Source: Phialemonium atrogriseum (Eukaryota; Ascomycota; Sordariomycetes; Cephalothecales; Cephalothecaceae). From it: DNA of 64,000 bases. Positions 32,718-45,200 of the stretch are shown here, one piece after another. Position 1 is the stretch's first letter, and the number at the start of each line of letters is the position of its first letter. The notes under the pieces are model-generated. The model did not search any database. It was not told the origin of the DNA and saw only the letters and a list, made by a program, of their open reading frames with translations. Where the stretch lies: the NCBI RefSeq assembly GCF_030411735.1, contig NW_026848141.1, positions 868,001 through 932,000 on the forward strand. Direction: 5' to 3'. Made by a program: the position numbers and the translations under genes.

Positions 32718-35700
32718 TCATGACTGGCCGCTGTCAATGCTGGATTTCGGGCTCTGGTTCGATCGAGTGAAGAAGGAGGGTCTGCTGATGGCCCTAAACT
32801 TGTTGGCGCTGTCCGAATCGGCGCCAGGTACCGGGACCAAGACGCTGGTGATGTCGACCTTGATGCGGCAGAACAGCGTGGAGAATAAGTATTGGTCACC
32901 CTTGTGATCGAGCAAAGGCAGTGTGCGGTAGCCCTGCTTCAGGCTGACCAGTTTTGCAGTGAAGGTCGCCAGCGGGGGTGTTCGGTCATTGTACGTCTTG
33001 TCAGCGAGCTTGACGCTCCATCGCACAAAGACGAGGTCGGGGTACTTGGTCATGACATTGAAGTTGAACCTGTTGTCGAACTCGGGGTTAAACCCGTTTC
33101 CTCGGACAATCTTGGTGCGATACCGATACTGGTACTTCAGAGGCCCTTGCGTTTGAATATTGTTGCCACTGTTGTCCACCTTGTTTCTCTTGTCATCGGC
33201 GAGGAACACTTCGACTTCGACATACGGATCCAAGGTCCGCTTCTCCCCGAGATTGTAAGGCCGCATCAGCTGCTGGACCGAAATGACATCGATGCTGAAG
33301 CTGACGTTCTTCCGCTCTCGCTTCGTCGCCCAGTCTCCAGCGCCGTTGGGCATCAATTGGAACTCGCGGAACTCGATCGGCTTGAGGACATATCCAGATA
33401 GGTCTGTGCCGCTGGCAAACATTGCACGGTTCAGCTGCATTCCCAGATCAAAGGTTTGCCAGTTAAGAGCAGCCATCTGGACACCCCTTTTCCAGTAGAT
33501 AAGAGGGTCAAAGTTGCTCGAGTTGATGCGAGAGCCGTTGGGGTAGACTCGCATCATGTAGCGCATGTTGTGGCGAAATATAGAGCGCTTCTTGTCGCCA
33601 GGCTGGCTGTTCTTTGCGAACGTCTTCTCTTTGAACGAGAAGATGTGGTTGTACGTCTTGGCTTCAGGGGTATCGAAACCGTCAAAGTGGATGCCGGCAT
33701 TGTAAACTCCCATGTTCCCAAGGATCGGGTTGATCTTGTTCAACGTCCTGCTCGTCGAATCCTTGTCGCTGTCGCTATCACATTCGCTCGGGTTGCTGCT
33801 TGGCGCTGACGGAACTTCCGAAATGGTGTTGATTTTGGTGCTCAGTTTCCGGGACGAGCCCCCAATGGGACTTAAGAGGGGGCTGACAGGAACGGAGCCA
33901 TTGTCCAATGTCAGCGGTCGCTGAAGGGGCGAGGTCAGGCTGTTTCCGCGCCTCCGCCCAAGGATATCCATGCCCCTGGGATCGTCGGCCTGCTGTGGCT
34001 TCTTCACCTTGATCAGAATGCGACCCTGCAACTGCGAGGGCGACGGGAGCCGATCGGAGCCGGGGTCGATTGGCTGAAGGACAAGTTTCTCGCCAAAAGT
34101 GTCGAGCATTATTCGGGCCATGTTCTCCTGTGTTGCGAGGCTGCAGCGGACCTCGAGGGAGATAAAGAGCGGGAATGAAGACGTGACAAAGGCATACTTG
34201 TTGATGGTGTTGATGACCTCGCGGAAAGAGATCTGAGTGGTCAGCGTGTGCCCGTGCGAGACAATGGGCTCATTGTTCTGGCCATCCCAGCAGTCCACCT
34301 CGACACTCCGACAGGCGCGCATGAGAGCCGAGATGTAGCCCTCGACGCTAGAGACGCCAGCAACTTGGCGCCCAAGCAGGTAAGTGTTGTGAGAGCTGGA
34401 TATATAGTACTCGTTCAGCGGCCTGTCCAAGACATAGTTTCGAGGCTCTCTCGGAAGCGGCACGTTCGAAGTCGACGTGAGAAAGCTGGCCAAACCGACT
34501 TCCGACATTCTCAGCGTCTCTTCCGTGCCCTTTGCTGATGGCTCGCCCTCCCTCGATCTGCCCTTGCGGGCAAACCTTGCGAAGACTGCCTCCCAAGATT
34601 GCAAATCTTCGTCGACATTTTCGCCCTGCGAATCCCGCAAGAAGTTCAAGAAGTCGCTGCGGCTTAATCCCAGCTCAGTGTCCGAAGCGTACTCGCGATA
34701 AATGGGCAAGGCATCCTTCCTTGTCTTCATCAACCGCACAAAGTCTAGAAACTCTGCGAAGTTTAAACGTGACTCGTCCTTGCCCATTTTATTCGCCACC
34801 TTGACCTCGTTGAACTTCTCGAACAGGGTGCTCGAGGAGACGTGAATGTGAAGGTTGCGGCAGACACGCTCAACACCGGAGAAGTCGATACTCTCCTCCT
34901 CGGGGCGATGAGGATGGTCTCCAAACAGCTTCGAAACCTCGCTTTGCCAGTAGGCACGGACCGCCTTGTCATTGAAGGCCATAAGACTGGTCGCGAAATC
35001 CTGGCGATGTTTCGAGATAGCCTCTATCGTGGTTGTCCAGAGTTCCAGGGTCGCCTCGTCATCAGCAACTAGGTGCATCATCCTGTTATTCTTGGATCTG
35101 TCGGGGGGAGCAATGATGAGAGAGAACCCCCTCGATTCGTACAGCTCAGGGGCATTGAAATCCCGGCGATATTGACTGAGGTCATCACCAGTGCGGATTC
35201 CCTCGATGTCGTCGAGGTAAACAGACTTGGAGGGTCGGGTCTTGTCCCAATATATTTTGGCATTATCCGAATCGAGCACCAGGAAGATGTGTTTCGGGCT
35301 CCTCTTCTTTGACAGCTTCCAAACCCAGGTGCCTCTGAGGAGCGATAAGGGTATTACGGGACCCGCGCTCAAGGTCGAAAGAGAGGAGGAACCAGGAACA
35401 GATGCGTTCATCCCAAATTGGGAGTCCCGAACCACAGATGCATCGTAGCCATACGCGAAGGCCGTCTCGTCCTTCTCATTGTTGCAGGTCTCGTCGTCGG
35501 AGTCGCAGAAAACCGTGGTGTCGGGCGGTGGAACAAAAGCAGAGCTGTTGCTGTTACTTCTCAATCGGGCGCGAATGATGCCTGGGCCGATGCTGCCATC
35601 CCGGCTAGTCGGATGGGCTGAGGACTGCCTTCGGGCGCCACTTCCAAGGCCGGCGACCCTGTTGGAAAGGCGTCTCATAAGCCCACCACTCCTTCCTGGC

Positions 35701-36200
35701 TCTTGAACGGCCTGTGTGGGGTTGGGGACCACGAAACTCTGAGAGGCTGAGTTGTTACTCTGAGAGAGCGAGTTGCTACCCTGGGGAAGCGAGTTGCTGC
35801 TACCTTGAGCGAGCGAGTTGCCGCCCTGAGTGAGCGAGTTGCTACTCTGAGCGAGCGAGTTGCTGAGCGATATGCTACTCGTCTTCCGTGCCACAGCAGG
35901 GTCAAGCTCAAACGGCGGCGGAGGGAACTGCTCTAGATCCCTGCCGCGGAAAGACATTTCTGGAGACGAGCTGCAGGTTGTCGTCCCGGTAGTATCGGGG
36001 GACAGATTCGGAGAGTCATGTTGAGAGCTGGAGGCTGCCGAAGAAGTGCTTACGGCAGACGGCGGGATGGTACCGGTTTGCGACTGTGAGGAGATATTGG
36101 TCTGAACCAGGCTGGGCCGCGAACGACTCGAACTCATAGAGGGTGTGAATGCAGAAGAGGAGGGAGAGGTACTGGGGTTGTTATCTGTGGTGATAGACAT
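32718..36200 (-). CDS. plc1: phosphoinositide-specific phospholipase C (delta-like)
   Basis: Hydrolyses phosphatidylinositol 4,5-bisphosphate to diacylglycerol and inositol trisphosphate in calcium-dependent signalling. A single exon encodes 1160 aa from the ATG at 36200; the open frame extends further upstream but without an ATG. Order: a long Ser/Gln-rich disordered N-terminus with an N-S-L-x-Q repeat; a PH-like region (L-L-R-G-T-W-V-W-K onward); EF-hand-like helices; the X domain with catalytic His in S-S-S-H-N-T-Y-L-L-G (about residue 604) and the second His in V-S-H-G-H-T; an acidic Ser-rich X-Y linker; the Y domain (Y-W-K-R-G-V-Q-M-A-A-L-N-W-Q-T); and a C-terminal C2 domain beginning near S-F-S-I-D-V-I-S. 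All catalytic segments are intact. Confidence 0.95.
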   Translation of the reverse strand: MSITTDNNPSTSPSSSAFTPSMSSSRSRPSLVQTNISSQSQTGTIPPSAVSTSSAASSSQHDSPNLSPDTTGTTTCSSSPEMSFRGRDLEQFPPPPFELDPAVARKTSSISLSNSLAQSSNSLTQGGNSLAQGSSNSLPQGSNSLSQSNNSASQSFVVPNPTQAVQEPGRSGGLMRRLSNRVAGLGSGARRQSSAHPTSRDGSIGPGIIRARLRSNSNSSAFVPPPDTTVFCDSDDETCNNEKDETAFAYGYDASVVRDSQFGMNASVPGSSSLSTLSAGPVIPLSLLRGTWVWKLSKKRSPKHIFLVLDSDNAKIYWDKTRPSKSVYLDDIEGIRTGDDLSQYRRDFNAPELYESRGFSLIIAPPDRSKNNRMMHLVADDEATLELWTTTIEAISKHRQDFATSLMAFNDKAVRAYWQSEVSKLFGDHPHRPEEESIDFSGVERVCRNLHIHVSSSTLFEKFNEVKVANKMGKDESRLNFAEFLDFVRLMKTRKDALPIYREYASDTELGLSRSDFLNFLRDSQGENVDEDLQSWEAVFARFARKGRSREGEPSAKGTEETLRMSEVGLASFLTSTSNVPLPREPRNYVLDRPLNEYYISSSHNTYLLGRQVAGVSSVEGYISALMRACRSVEVDCWDGQNNEPIVSHGHTLTTQISFREVINTINKYAFVTSSFPLFISLEVRCSLATQENMARIMLDTFGEKLVLQPIDPGSDRLPSPSQLQGRILIKVKKPQQADDPRGMDILGRRRGNSLTSPLQRPLTLDNGSVPVSPLLSPIGGSSRKLSTKINTISEVPSAPSSNPSECDSDSDKDSTSRTLNKINPILGNMGVYNAGIHFDGFDTPEAKTYNHIFSFKEKTFAKNSQPGDKKRSIFRHNMRYMMRVYPNGSRINSSNFDPLIYWKRGVQMAALNWQTFDLGMQLNRAMFASGTDLSGYVLKPIEFREFQLMPNGAGDWATKRERKNVSFSIDVISVQQLMRPYNLGEKRTLDPYVEVEVFLADDKRNKVDNSGNNIQTQGPLKYQYRYRTKIVRGNGFNPEFDNRFNFNVMTKYPDLVFVRWSVKLADKTYNDRTPPLATFTAKLVSLKQGYRTLPLLDHKGDQYLFSTLFCRIKVDITSVLVPVPGADSDSANKFRAISRPSFFTRSNQSPKSSIDSGQS
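35690..35880 (-). repeat. Ser/Gln coding tandem repeat in phospholipase C
   Basis: About eight imperfect 21-27-bp units encode N-S-L-x-Q-x-x within the N-terminal region of the phospholipase C frame. All copies stay in frame, so length changes would add or remove short linker peptides. Confidence 0.75.
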
Positions 36201-39200
36201 AATAACGGTGGTTCTGGGAGAAAGCCCTTGGCTACCTATTCGACGAGGAAAGGGGATTCCACCAGAGGTATCGCAAGGACCTGAAGCAGAACGAACCACA
36301 GGGTCAGGTTGGGCGTCCAGCGATTATAAGTGGAGAGGCGCCTTCCGCCGCATCTTTCTCGAATCTGCTTCGTATATCAAGCCCTAGATCCGGTGTCGAG
36401 TGCGGGGAAGACGTCGACGAAGTCGATCCCGGCAGGATCGAGGTCCCACCGGCAGGGAGAGTCTTATAGGGAAGGGAAAGCGGAGCCGTGGGGCAGATGG
36501 TGTAAGGCGACGGATGACCGACTTTGTCGCTCAATCGGCAGGTAACTCGTCACACCAAGTCCAGATTGCCTACCTTAGGCAGATCAGGTATATGGGGTGT
36601 ACCAGTACAGCACAAGACGCAGACACGGTCATGTACGGCTCCCTCGCTTATTTAGAGGATGGGGCGGGTATGGGCCGTGTCTATGACAGCTCACGGCAAA
36701 ATGATGAGGTGGCAGGTCGTATGCAAGTCGCTGGATTCGGAGAGAGATCGAGACTGGGGGGATGTTGGAGTCGGGGGCAGCAGCAGCTTGGCCAAAATCC
36801 AGCACCGAGCGACTAATGCGCCCGCCCGCGCGAACCTCGGGCTGCGATTGAGTCTAAGGCGCGGAACAGAACTTCGCCCAGGGCGCAGAAGTCAGTTCTT
36901 CAGCTCGGTGGAAAGATACGCGTCGAGGAATGCGCGGTCGAGCAGGGGCGTGGAGACGGCGGGAAGACGCGATCGAATATCAAATATGAGTCCCCGTCGA
37001 TTGACAATGGGTTGCTAACGGGAGGGAATGGCCGGAACCCCCGCTAGACGGATGCTTCGATCCGGTTACAGGATTTGAGGTCGTCAGATAATGTTGGTGA
37101 TCTGTTACGTGTAAAACCTTAAATCTGAGCCGCGGTGGTGGGAATCGGGGAGGCGAAGGTGGTGGTGGGAGGGGTGGAGGGGGGGACCGATGGTGGTGGG
37201 CAGAAGGCGGAAAGCAAGCTGGTGGTGGTCCTTCTGGTTTTTAAAAGCACAATTCAATGGGGAAGGCATGGCCGGGGGAGCTATTAAGTTGGAGTGACGG
37301 AGCGGGAGTCAGAAACGGCCACACTCTGAAAAACTGGGTCAGGTTGATGAGTGTATTGGACGAGATCGTGGGCCAGGGAAGAAACTGGTCAGGCGGAGTT
37401 GGACGCCTATGCGACAGGTGCCGGGGTCGAAAAGTTGGCAAGAATTTCCATTTTTTCACATTATTATCCCTATTCCTTCTTTTTCGAATTATTATTTTTC
37501 ATGGAGAACATGGGGGAATCATGATCTGGTAGGCAGGGCACGACTCCACTCAAGGTACCAAATGGTACAAGTGCCAGGTAGCGCCTGCATCCCTTTCCCT
37601 TCTTTTGAAAGAAAGGTACGAATCAAAAATAAGTACTTGGGCAAAAAGTGGAACTTCTGAGGTACATCCTAATCGCAATGACGGGGAAGCCTACGAACTT
37701 GGTTGGGGTGAAAAAAAAAATCTGATGGGCCTGGCATCGTAATCTCTACAGGGGTCTGACCTTGATAACCAAGTATCATCCAAGTGCACCTGGAGGTATG
37801 TACCCGAATCTCCCGCCTCACTTAGGATTGTGTGGGGGACGGACGTCCTGTTAGAGAGCCTAAGAGGCTGACTTACCTACAGTAGGTACCTAGGTATATA
37901 CATACTTTAGCTGCGCACTCTACATGTACGGCGAACTCGAAGATACAACCCGGTAGGTAATATGGAATGTGCCTCCAGAAGGAATATGGAAGGTGGGAGT
38001 TAATCGATGCGACTCTGGTTGGCACTTCCCCCCCGCAAAGAAACGACATTGACAGGCCCCTTTAATTATGTATCTACCCCACTCGTCATAGAAAGTCTCC
38101 AACATCCTAGAAGCTTTGAGCAACCTACCCGTAGCCATTACCCCCTGGCGTGATTGTTACGTATTCCCCTACCAGAGTTGAGTGCTTTTGGCCGCCTTCG
38201 GTGTGTCGATCCCTTGAGCTGCGGGTGCTCTCTCGAATTACTTATTTACCTATGTATGCGTAGACCTAATCGGTTTATATCCAACCTCTCTGCACTGTTA
38301 TCGCTGGTCTGCCACATGTACCTTGTGGGCCCATAGGGATTTTATGTACCTTGCCAGTCGTGGAGCCGAGTGCTGCAGCCTTGTTGGGCCCCCCGGGACA
38401 ACCAATTCCACATGGCTTCTTGCGCCTGCTCCATGGGCTCTCGCGCCTCTCTGCAGCAAGATCGAGTTGCGCAGGCATGCAAAGCACGCAAAGCACGACA
38501 GCAGTGCATACGGGCAAGTGCAGCAGAATCCAGCCAGAAACTCCAGTCGGAGAGCGAGCCATGGCTACTGCCATTCCATTGTTCTTATCGCGGGATAATC
38601 TCGTGATCCTTAGCCATTTACTCTACGTCTCAATGGCTCCGAATTGCGACTTTCTTGTCTTGTCTAAATTTAACCCCATCGTCGCTGCCTCGTTTCCTTG
38701 TGACCCGTTTCACCGTCATTTCTGCATTCTTGGCTTCCATCCTTGCTGTCCCGATCCCCGCCCGCAAAGGAGGAGGCGGAGACGGGAAGGGGGAAACAGA
38801 ACAAATAATAATAACAAAATAAATAAATAAATGAGCTTCAGATTTAGGAATTGTTTGCCGCACGTCATTGATCTGCCCAGTTGAACTTGCGATATGCGAC
38901 CGGGAGGTAATTAACAACTTGACTCCATTCCAGTTCCGGCGCCAACATTACCCCCTTCTGACGCAATGCCAATCAGTGGAACATGCTCCCAGCGCGATAT
39001 GCGACAGGCCAAATAAACAGTCAGCCGCCCCGCCTCACGATACTTTCCGGAAGTTGTTGCATTGGCCCCCTGCCGGAACCCAAAGTCTCATGTCTCATTG
39101 TCGGCCCTACTGGCGTCGTGCCTTCCGTGTTCCGGCCGCCCATTTGTCCGCTGCGGCCAGAATCGTCGTGAGAAACTGTGCTCCCTCAGCTGCCTCGACG

Positions 39201-42200
39201 TGCGTCGTCGGCCGAGGAGTTGATTGGTATGCGAGCCTCTTTGTAGCTATGCTCAGCGTCGCAATTTGCGCTCGGCATTGACAGGGGTCCAGAAAAAAAA
39301 GTGTCACGAGGCACCAATTCTCAGCCGTTTAGAAGTTTACATCTGCGGGTTGCTTCTGGAAAAAAAGCGCTTCAACTCCCTTGCCGCAAATCAGGGGCGA
39401 ATCTCTTTTGTTTCCCCTCGCCTGTCACTCCTAACCACCCACGCGGGGCGCGTTGTCTCGGCAGCACTGTTTCCAGCAACCCGAGTCACCCTGTCAATCC
39501 TGCCTATCAGAATCTCACCTCAGGAGGGAATATCCTCCGGATCCTCTCTAAGTTTAATCCTCGCGACGACTGCCGGCGAAGGACCAATTGGCCCGGTACC
39601 GCCACGTTGGATAAGAGTCTTGCGACTTCCTGATCCCCCAGGGAAATAGGTACCTAGGTACCTCCCAACCTTGGGGCCGCAAGCCACCCATTGTAGGATA
39701 CGTAATGAGGTTCCTTGCCACAACGATGGATTTCAGATATCCGGTGGTGTGCGCTATGTCGTGCAGGATGCCAAGGACTCCTTTTTGTCTTAGCGCCCAT
39801 GTCCAACATTATGGTAAACCTGATTTTCGGGCCCTGTTCCTGCCACCATCCGCGCGAAGACTTGCCGTCCTTCCGCAGTCGTATCCTTCGAAGCCACAAG
39901 CCTCACACCCTCGCGACCCCTGGACCGTTACAAGGATATCCCCGCCTATTTCATCTCGAAGTCGTTCTTCTTTGCTTCCTTTTTATTCTTCTTTCTCGTA
40001 TACAGCGTACATGCTACGGGTATATACCCTGTCTCGCTGCTCACACTGCTGCAAGTCCGTTGCGCAAGGTTCAAGGTTGAGGTGAATCCCGCACGTCCCA
40101 GTTCTCTGTAATAGGTGCGACGTATCCAGCCAATCATTGTCTACCACCCTACATACCCACCTGCTTGCCCACCGAGGAAAGAAAGGGAGTTCACTGAGCA
40201 GTGAACACTCGGCGAACAGCGCGGGATGGAGCCTGGAGGATCTGCTGCAATTGCATACCTATCACGCGTGCCATGCGTTGTTTCATATTTCCGCTGTGGA
40301 CAGGATTGCAGGGCCCTGGTCGACCCAGCTAACGGCCAACAGGCCAACACTAGTAAGCCCTGGAAAATCGGTACGTATCAGGAGAAGCCCCCTCTTCTGA
40401 ACACCGAATATCCGACTTGGCACTCTACACTCCACGAATAGAGTCAATAGGGTCAACCAGGCCGGTGCGGTCAGTTGGACACATTGAATACGCGACTTCT
40501 GAGGTTTGACCAGTCAGATAGGTGCGAACCGAAGTTTGCGCTTAGACGGTCCATTCAGGAGTGACGGCAACCGGTGTTGGTTCACCGCCGGAATGACTCA
40601 CGGAGCAAAGGGAACTTTGGTATCCATCCCCCACCAGGCGATTAAGAAATTCGAGACAGAGCAGCGGTCGATCTGTCGTTCACACCCCACAGAGCGGGTT
40701 CGAAATCATCCAAGGCAAGATTCGTGGCCTCAAAACAGAGTTCAGGGATATGTACAAACGAGGTACGCAACCAATCTCTCTGGCCAGGATTGGCTAGGTG
40801 CATTTTGACGGGAGGGGCCGTTGCGTGCGGCATCTTGAGCGTTGCAGAGCCTGCAGGTCGCATGTTGCGTGACACCTTCGAGCGAGCCGTGAGGACATTT
40901 GATCCCTCTCAATGGCCGCGGGGAAGCTACATCGGCATCCGTGATTGGCAAGTGTGACCATCTTTCAGCTGTATTGGCTCTTCAATCGGCGATGCGACCA
41001 GGAAATCGAACCGTCACGGTGATGGTGGCGGTCGCCGAGGATGCGACGATCTAGGTGCAGCTTCCGGATGCCTTGCTGGCGCGGCAGACGCCTTGCAGGT
41101 AGTGAGGGTGTCAGAAATCGCCTTTAATGGCAGAGACTCTAAGTGCCTGACTTGTGTGGGAGTATTTGGAAAGGATACACCCCCACGCCCCAGCTCTCCC
41201 CTACATGCATTGTCAACAAAATGCTCAGTCTTAATGGGGCCATGTAATCCGCCATCCGCACAGTTGCACGGCATTATCCAGTTTCTCTCTGTTCGGCGGT
41301 TCGATTGCTACCTACTACAGTGCCTACTATCTCCCTCTTAGGAGGGGAGATGTGCTTATTGCCCGATACAGAAGCATTATTGAATTTGCACCTGCGTGTG
41401 CATGCGTTGCCCACGAATAATAACCCTCTTTTAACTGCCGGCCGCGGCCACATGGAAGTATCCCCCCGTTTGAGGATCCTGAGATTTGAGCCGTTTGATC
41501 ATTTGATCACATCAACCATATGGCTACAGATACATAGTGGGAGTTCAGAATTTCAGATCCGGGCATTCGCTCCACCGGAGGTAGTCTTGACTCTGCATGT
41601 TGCTTGGAGGTCCCTGATCCGCAACCCTAACCGAAATCATGGGTCTTATTGGCTGGGACCCCTTGCGAGAAATGGTGGGGTTGATCTGTGGACTCCGCAT
41701 TTTGTGTATACAAGTACCTCGTACCGTAGGTACGTACCTGTTGTACTGTAGGTACAAATACCTACTGTGGTACAGGTCTACACAGACTAACCACATTTGT
41801 ACAGTACCTAGATACCGAGGTACCTAGGTTAACCTCTTGTCGCAAAGACGGCTCGATGTAAGAAAAGCAACTAACTTCCGGGATCCGGATAGCGGCAACT
41901 AGGTTAGGTAGTTCCAAGATTGCGAGCCGCGAGGATGTCTGGCACCATTACGCAGTATACGAACAACAACTCAAAGTCCCGCATCCCAAGAACCTTGGAA
42001 GGCTCTTACAACGTACTAACCCGGTCCTCCGACGCTACTACGTACTAGGTATGTAGAGATGCGAGCATGGAGTTTGAATCAGCAGAAGCGGTGAGAGGAA
42101 CGAAGCCGGAAAATGATCACTCAACCCACGTGCAATGGGCTGATTCTCAACGCGCCTCCCCTGTCTGGATCCTCAGGGCAGAAATTTCGACATGATTGAC

Positions 42201-45200
42201 CAAGGATCCAAGCTACCTATTAGCATGTGAAGAGCGGCGTGCTGAGAAGAGCTCATGTTTCAGCGCCATCCCCACGACAGCGTCCAACCCTGGTCAGTGA
42301 CAGGCTCCCCCTGTGTCGCAAACATTCTGAACTCGTTTTGGGCAGCTGCACATCATTTCTTCCTTGCAGCAAAGATGAGCAGGGACGGCTTTGACGGCTG
42401 GCACGTTGTGGGGTAAAACCTGCAGAAGAGGTCCCTGTCTCACTCTCATCCCATGGTTGTGCGACCCAAGAGCTCAGCTTTGCACAAGCAACCTTATTTG
42501 CTTTTTCGCGCGCAAATTTCTCCGACGCGTGCTGGATGTCGGAGTCGTGCCCCCTGATCGATCGTCCGTTCAAATTCCAGAGTCTCCCACTCCTGGAGAT
42601 GAGAATATCCGACAAGGCTGTGTTGCCATCGCATAGGGGCGCGTTGGCATTCACGATATTGATACCACCCACTCGGAGTGGGAACACTCCAAGTCGGCCC
42701 CCATCAAAACGAAACAAACAAGGTACTAACCTCGTCAGCGGTCCGGAATCCGGGCAGCGCATTGGCACGTTTCTCCTGCAGTGAGATTACAAGGAGCCAA
42801 TCGAGTTTGCGACTCGAAATTGAAATTGGCAATGCGACAAATCCCGAGCCCGCCATTTTTCTAGAAGCATTCGACATTCCTGCGCGAGCTCCACCTCCGC
42901 AAAAAGCAACCTACCCTGGTAAAGTAGTGCACCCGCCAGCTTGGATTATTTTGCCGTGAGCTCAGGCCAAGTTACAGGATGGCGGGTCCTATGACGTCGC
43001 GCCTTAGCCCCGCCATCTAACTTGTGGTGGAGTCACGGTGCACAACCGACCCCCTCCCTGTTGACATGCGGTTCGGCCAAGACATCGTCCGCCTCAAGAG
43101 ACACGGACTAGGTATACACGCGAAAAGAGAGTAACTTTCAGTAAACCGGAAAAGGGAGAAATACGCAATATCCCAGCCCAGATACATCTACCTGTTCCCA
43201 TAAATCTGACCTGCAAGGTTACGGTACCGAACCTCCGATCGACACTTTCTCCGCGTCGCACATCTCACTGTTACGTGGGCTTATTCCTTCTCAGCCAAAC
43301 TACAGTAATCTTTGGTTTGCTCGGAATTCGGCCAAAGCAAGAAACCAACTCGTAGTTGCATGCTGCTCCTCCCCCCTCCCCCCCCTTCCCGGCTGGTATC
43401 TAGGTACTTGCGCACTACGCAGTACCATGCCGGGTGATTGGGATACAGATCAGCAACCAAAAAAAGAAAGGGTAAGGACATAATCTCGGCTGGCTGCTGA
43501 TTTCCATTCCAGAGCTGCAGCTTGCCAGCCGGGAAGCACTTTTGACCTGTCGCTCTGCGCCACGCAGCTGCATCCGAGTGGGAGGGGGAGGCACGTTTCT
43601 AGGATTCCAAAAGGTGCGGAATAGCTTGCCGTCATCTTACTTTTGGTCAGCCTTACTGGGCCCGATGGTCCCGATGCTTGTTCTTGTTTGTCTCATAAGG
43701 TGGACGGAGGAGCGCTGGTAGAGTGGGTGGCGGCAGCGGTTCACCTATCAATATCAATCAATGGCTCAAGACTAAATAGCACGCCAAGTGACAATGGCAC
43801 CCCGTCTCCGGGCCCGACTGGAAGGCCCATCTGGGCCTGTTGGTTTCACGCTCGCCTATAGTTATACCTTATTCGTCCTGGTAGGACGCGCAACATCTCT
43901 CTCTGCCACTTTGGGGTTGAGGGTACCCGTAAAGGTTCCCTCCATGATTCACCTTCACGTGTACCTCTCTGCCAGCTCACAGGTTGATTTATAAAATAAA
44001 AGTTATTTTTATTATTTTTATCTGAGACACGGTCCAATCCATTTTGCCTTGTCTTACTACTACCTGACAGGTGCCAGGAGATCCAAGTTGGATTCGCCTT
44101 TCTAGGCTGGTTGGTGATCATGCCTAATTGGCTGTTCGAATGCCGTCTACGGATAGTAGACGAGTATCTTGCCAATTGTCACATCGAAAACTAGGCGGTG
44201 TATGTCGAAGTGCTGCCATCTCCTATCCTTGCCCGATTGAGCTCGACATCTTCTCAGCCTCATGCATCATCAGCCAGCGTGTCGACTCCAAATATGATGT
44301 ATCATTCTCAACCTGCCGAATTTAGGTCTTCACCATGCTCCTTCCCGCATTGATTTGCAGCATCCGGCCCTCAATGGGACGCTGAAGGGCCGATATTGCG
44401 ACATCCTAGTGAGGATTCAGGGTGTACCCGGTCGTAGGTATACTTCTGGACACCTCGACGTCGTCCTGTTCTCCTAGAGTGGTTGGTTGGCCAACATCTC
44501 GTGATAACATCAACGAGGGTTGGATTGCTAACAGGACTCGGGTGACCATGGCGTGCTTTGTGGGCCACATCTTCCGTGTATGCCCTCAGTGCTTAAATCA
44601 TATGACAGCTCAGATGTCCTATCCCGCTTGTTCTGGTCATGCATATAGTGGACAGCCTACGCCGTCGCTCGGCGCATTAGGCTCTGCTATGTCTCGTTCC
44701 CTTTGCTCGTACTCGGAGCTTAAGCCCGCATCTTCTCGGCTTGCTAGACATTAAATGACTGATCAATCTCAAGTTATATGGCTCTTTCGAACTCTTGGCC
44801 AGCCACTCGCCCAGGAATCCAGACTCTTTCCGTATCGCCGGGGGGTCCAGACCCTGCCCTATTTCGTCATCGTCAGCCAGAATATGATTTGAGGCGGACT
44901 AGGCGGACTAGGCGGTGATACGCCGGCGAGCCTTCGAGATAAGCGCTTCCAACCGCCTCAACGCCAGCCACGTGCGCATTTCTCCTCCTGGGTGGTGGTC
45001 AGCCATGCCGGGCTTATCGCTCTGTCCTCTCGGTGTTATTCCCATATGGAAAGTGATGACCGACTTGTCGTGAATATTATGCGCACAAGACCATCCTAGC
45101 TCGCAAACGCTACATGTGTTACCCACGTGGGCGCACTGCAGTACGAAAGCAAGCAGGCAAACGAGCGGTATGCCTTGCACCAATCCCTGAACCATGTTGA

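Noticed and set aside
32718..36299. Phospholipase C starting at 36299
   Set aside because: The codon there is GTG; the first in-frame ATG is at 36200.
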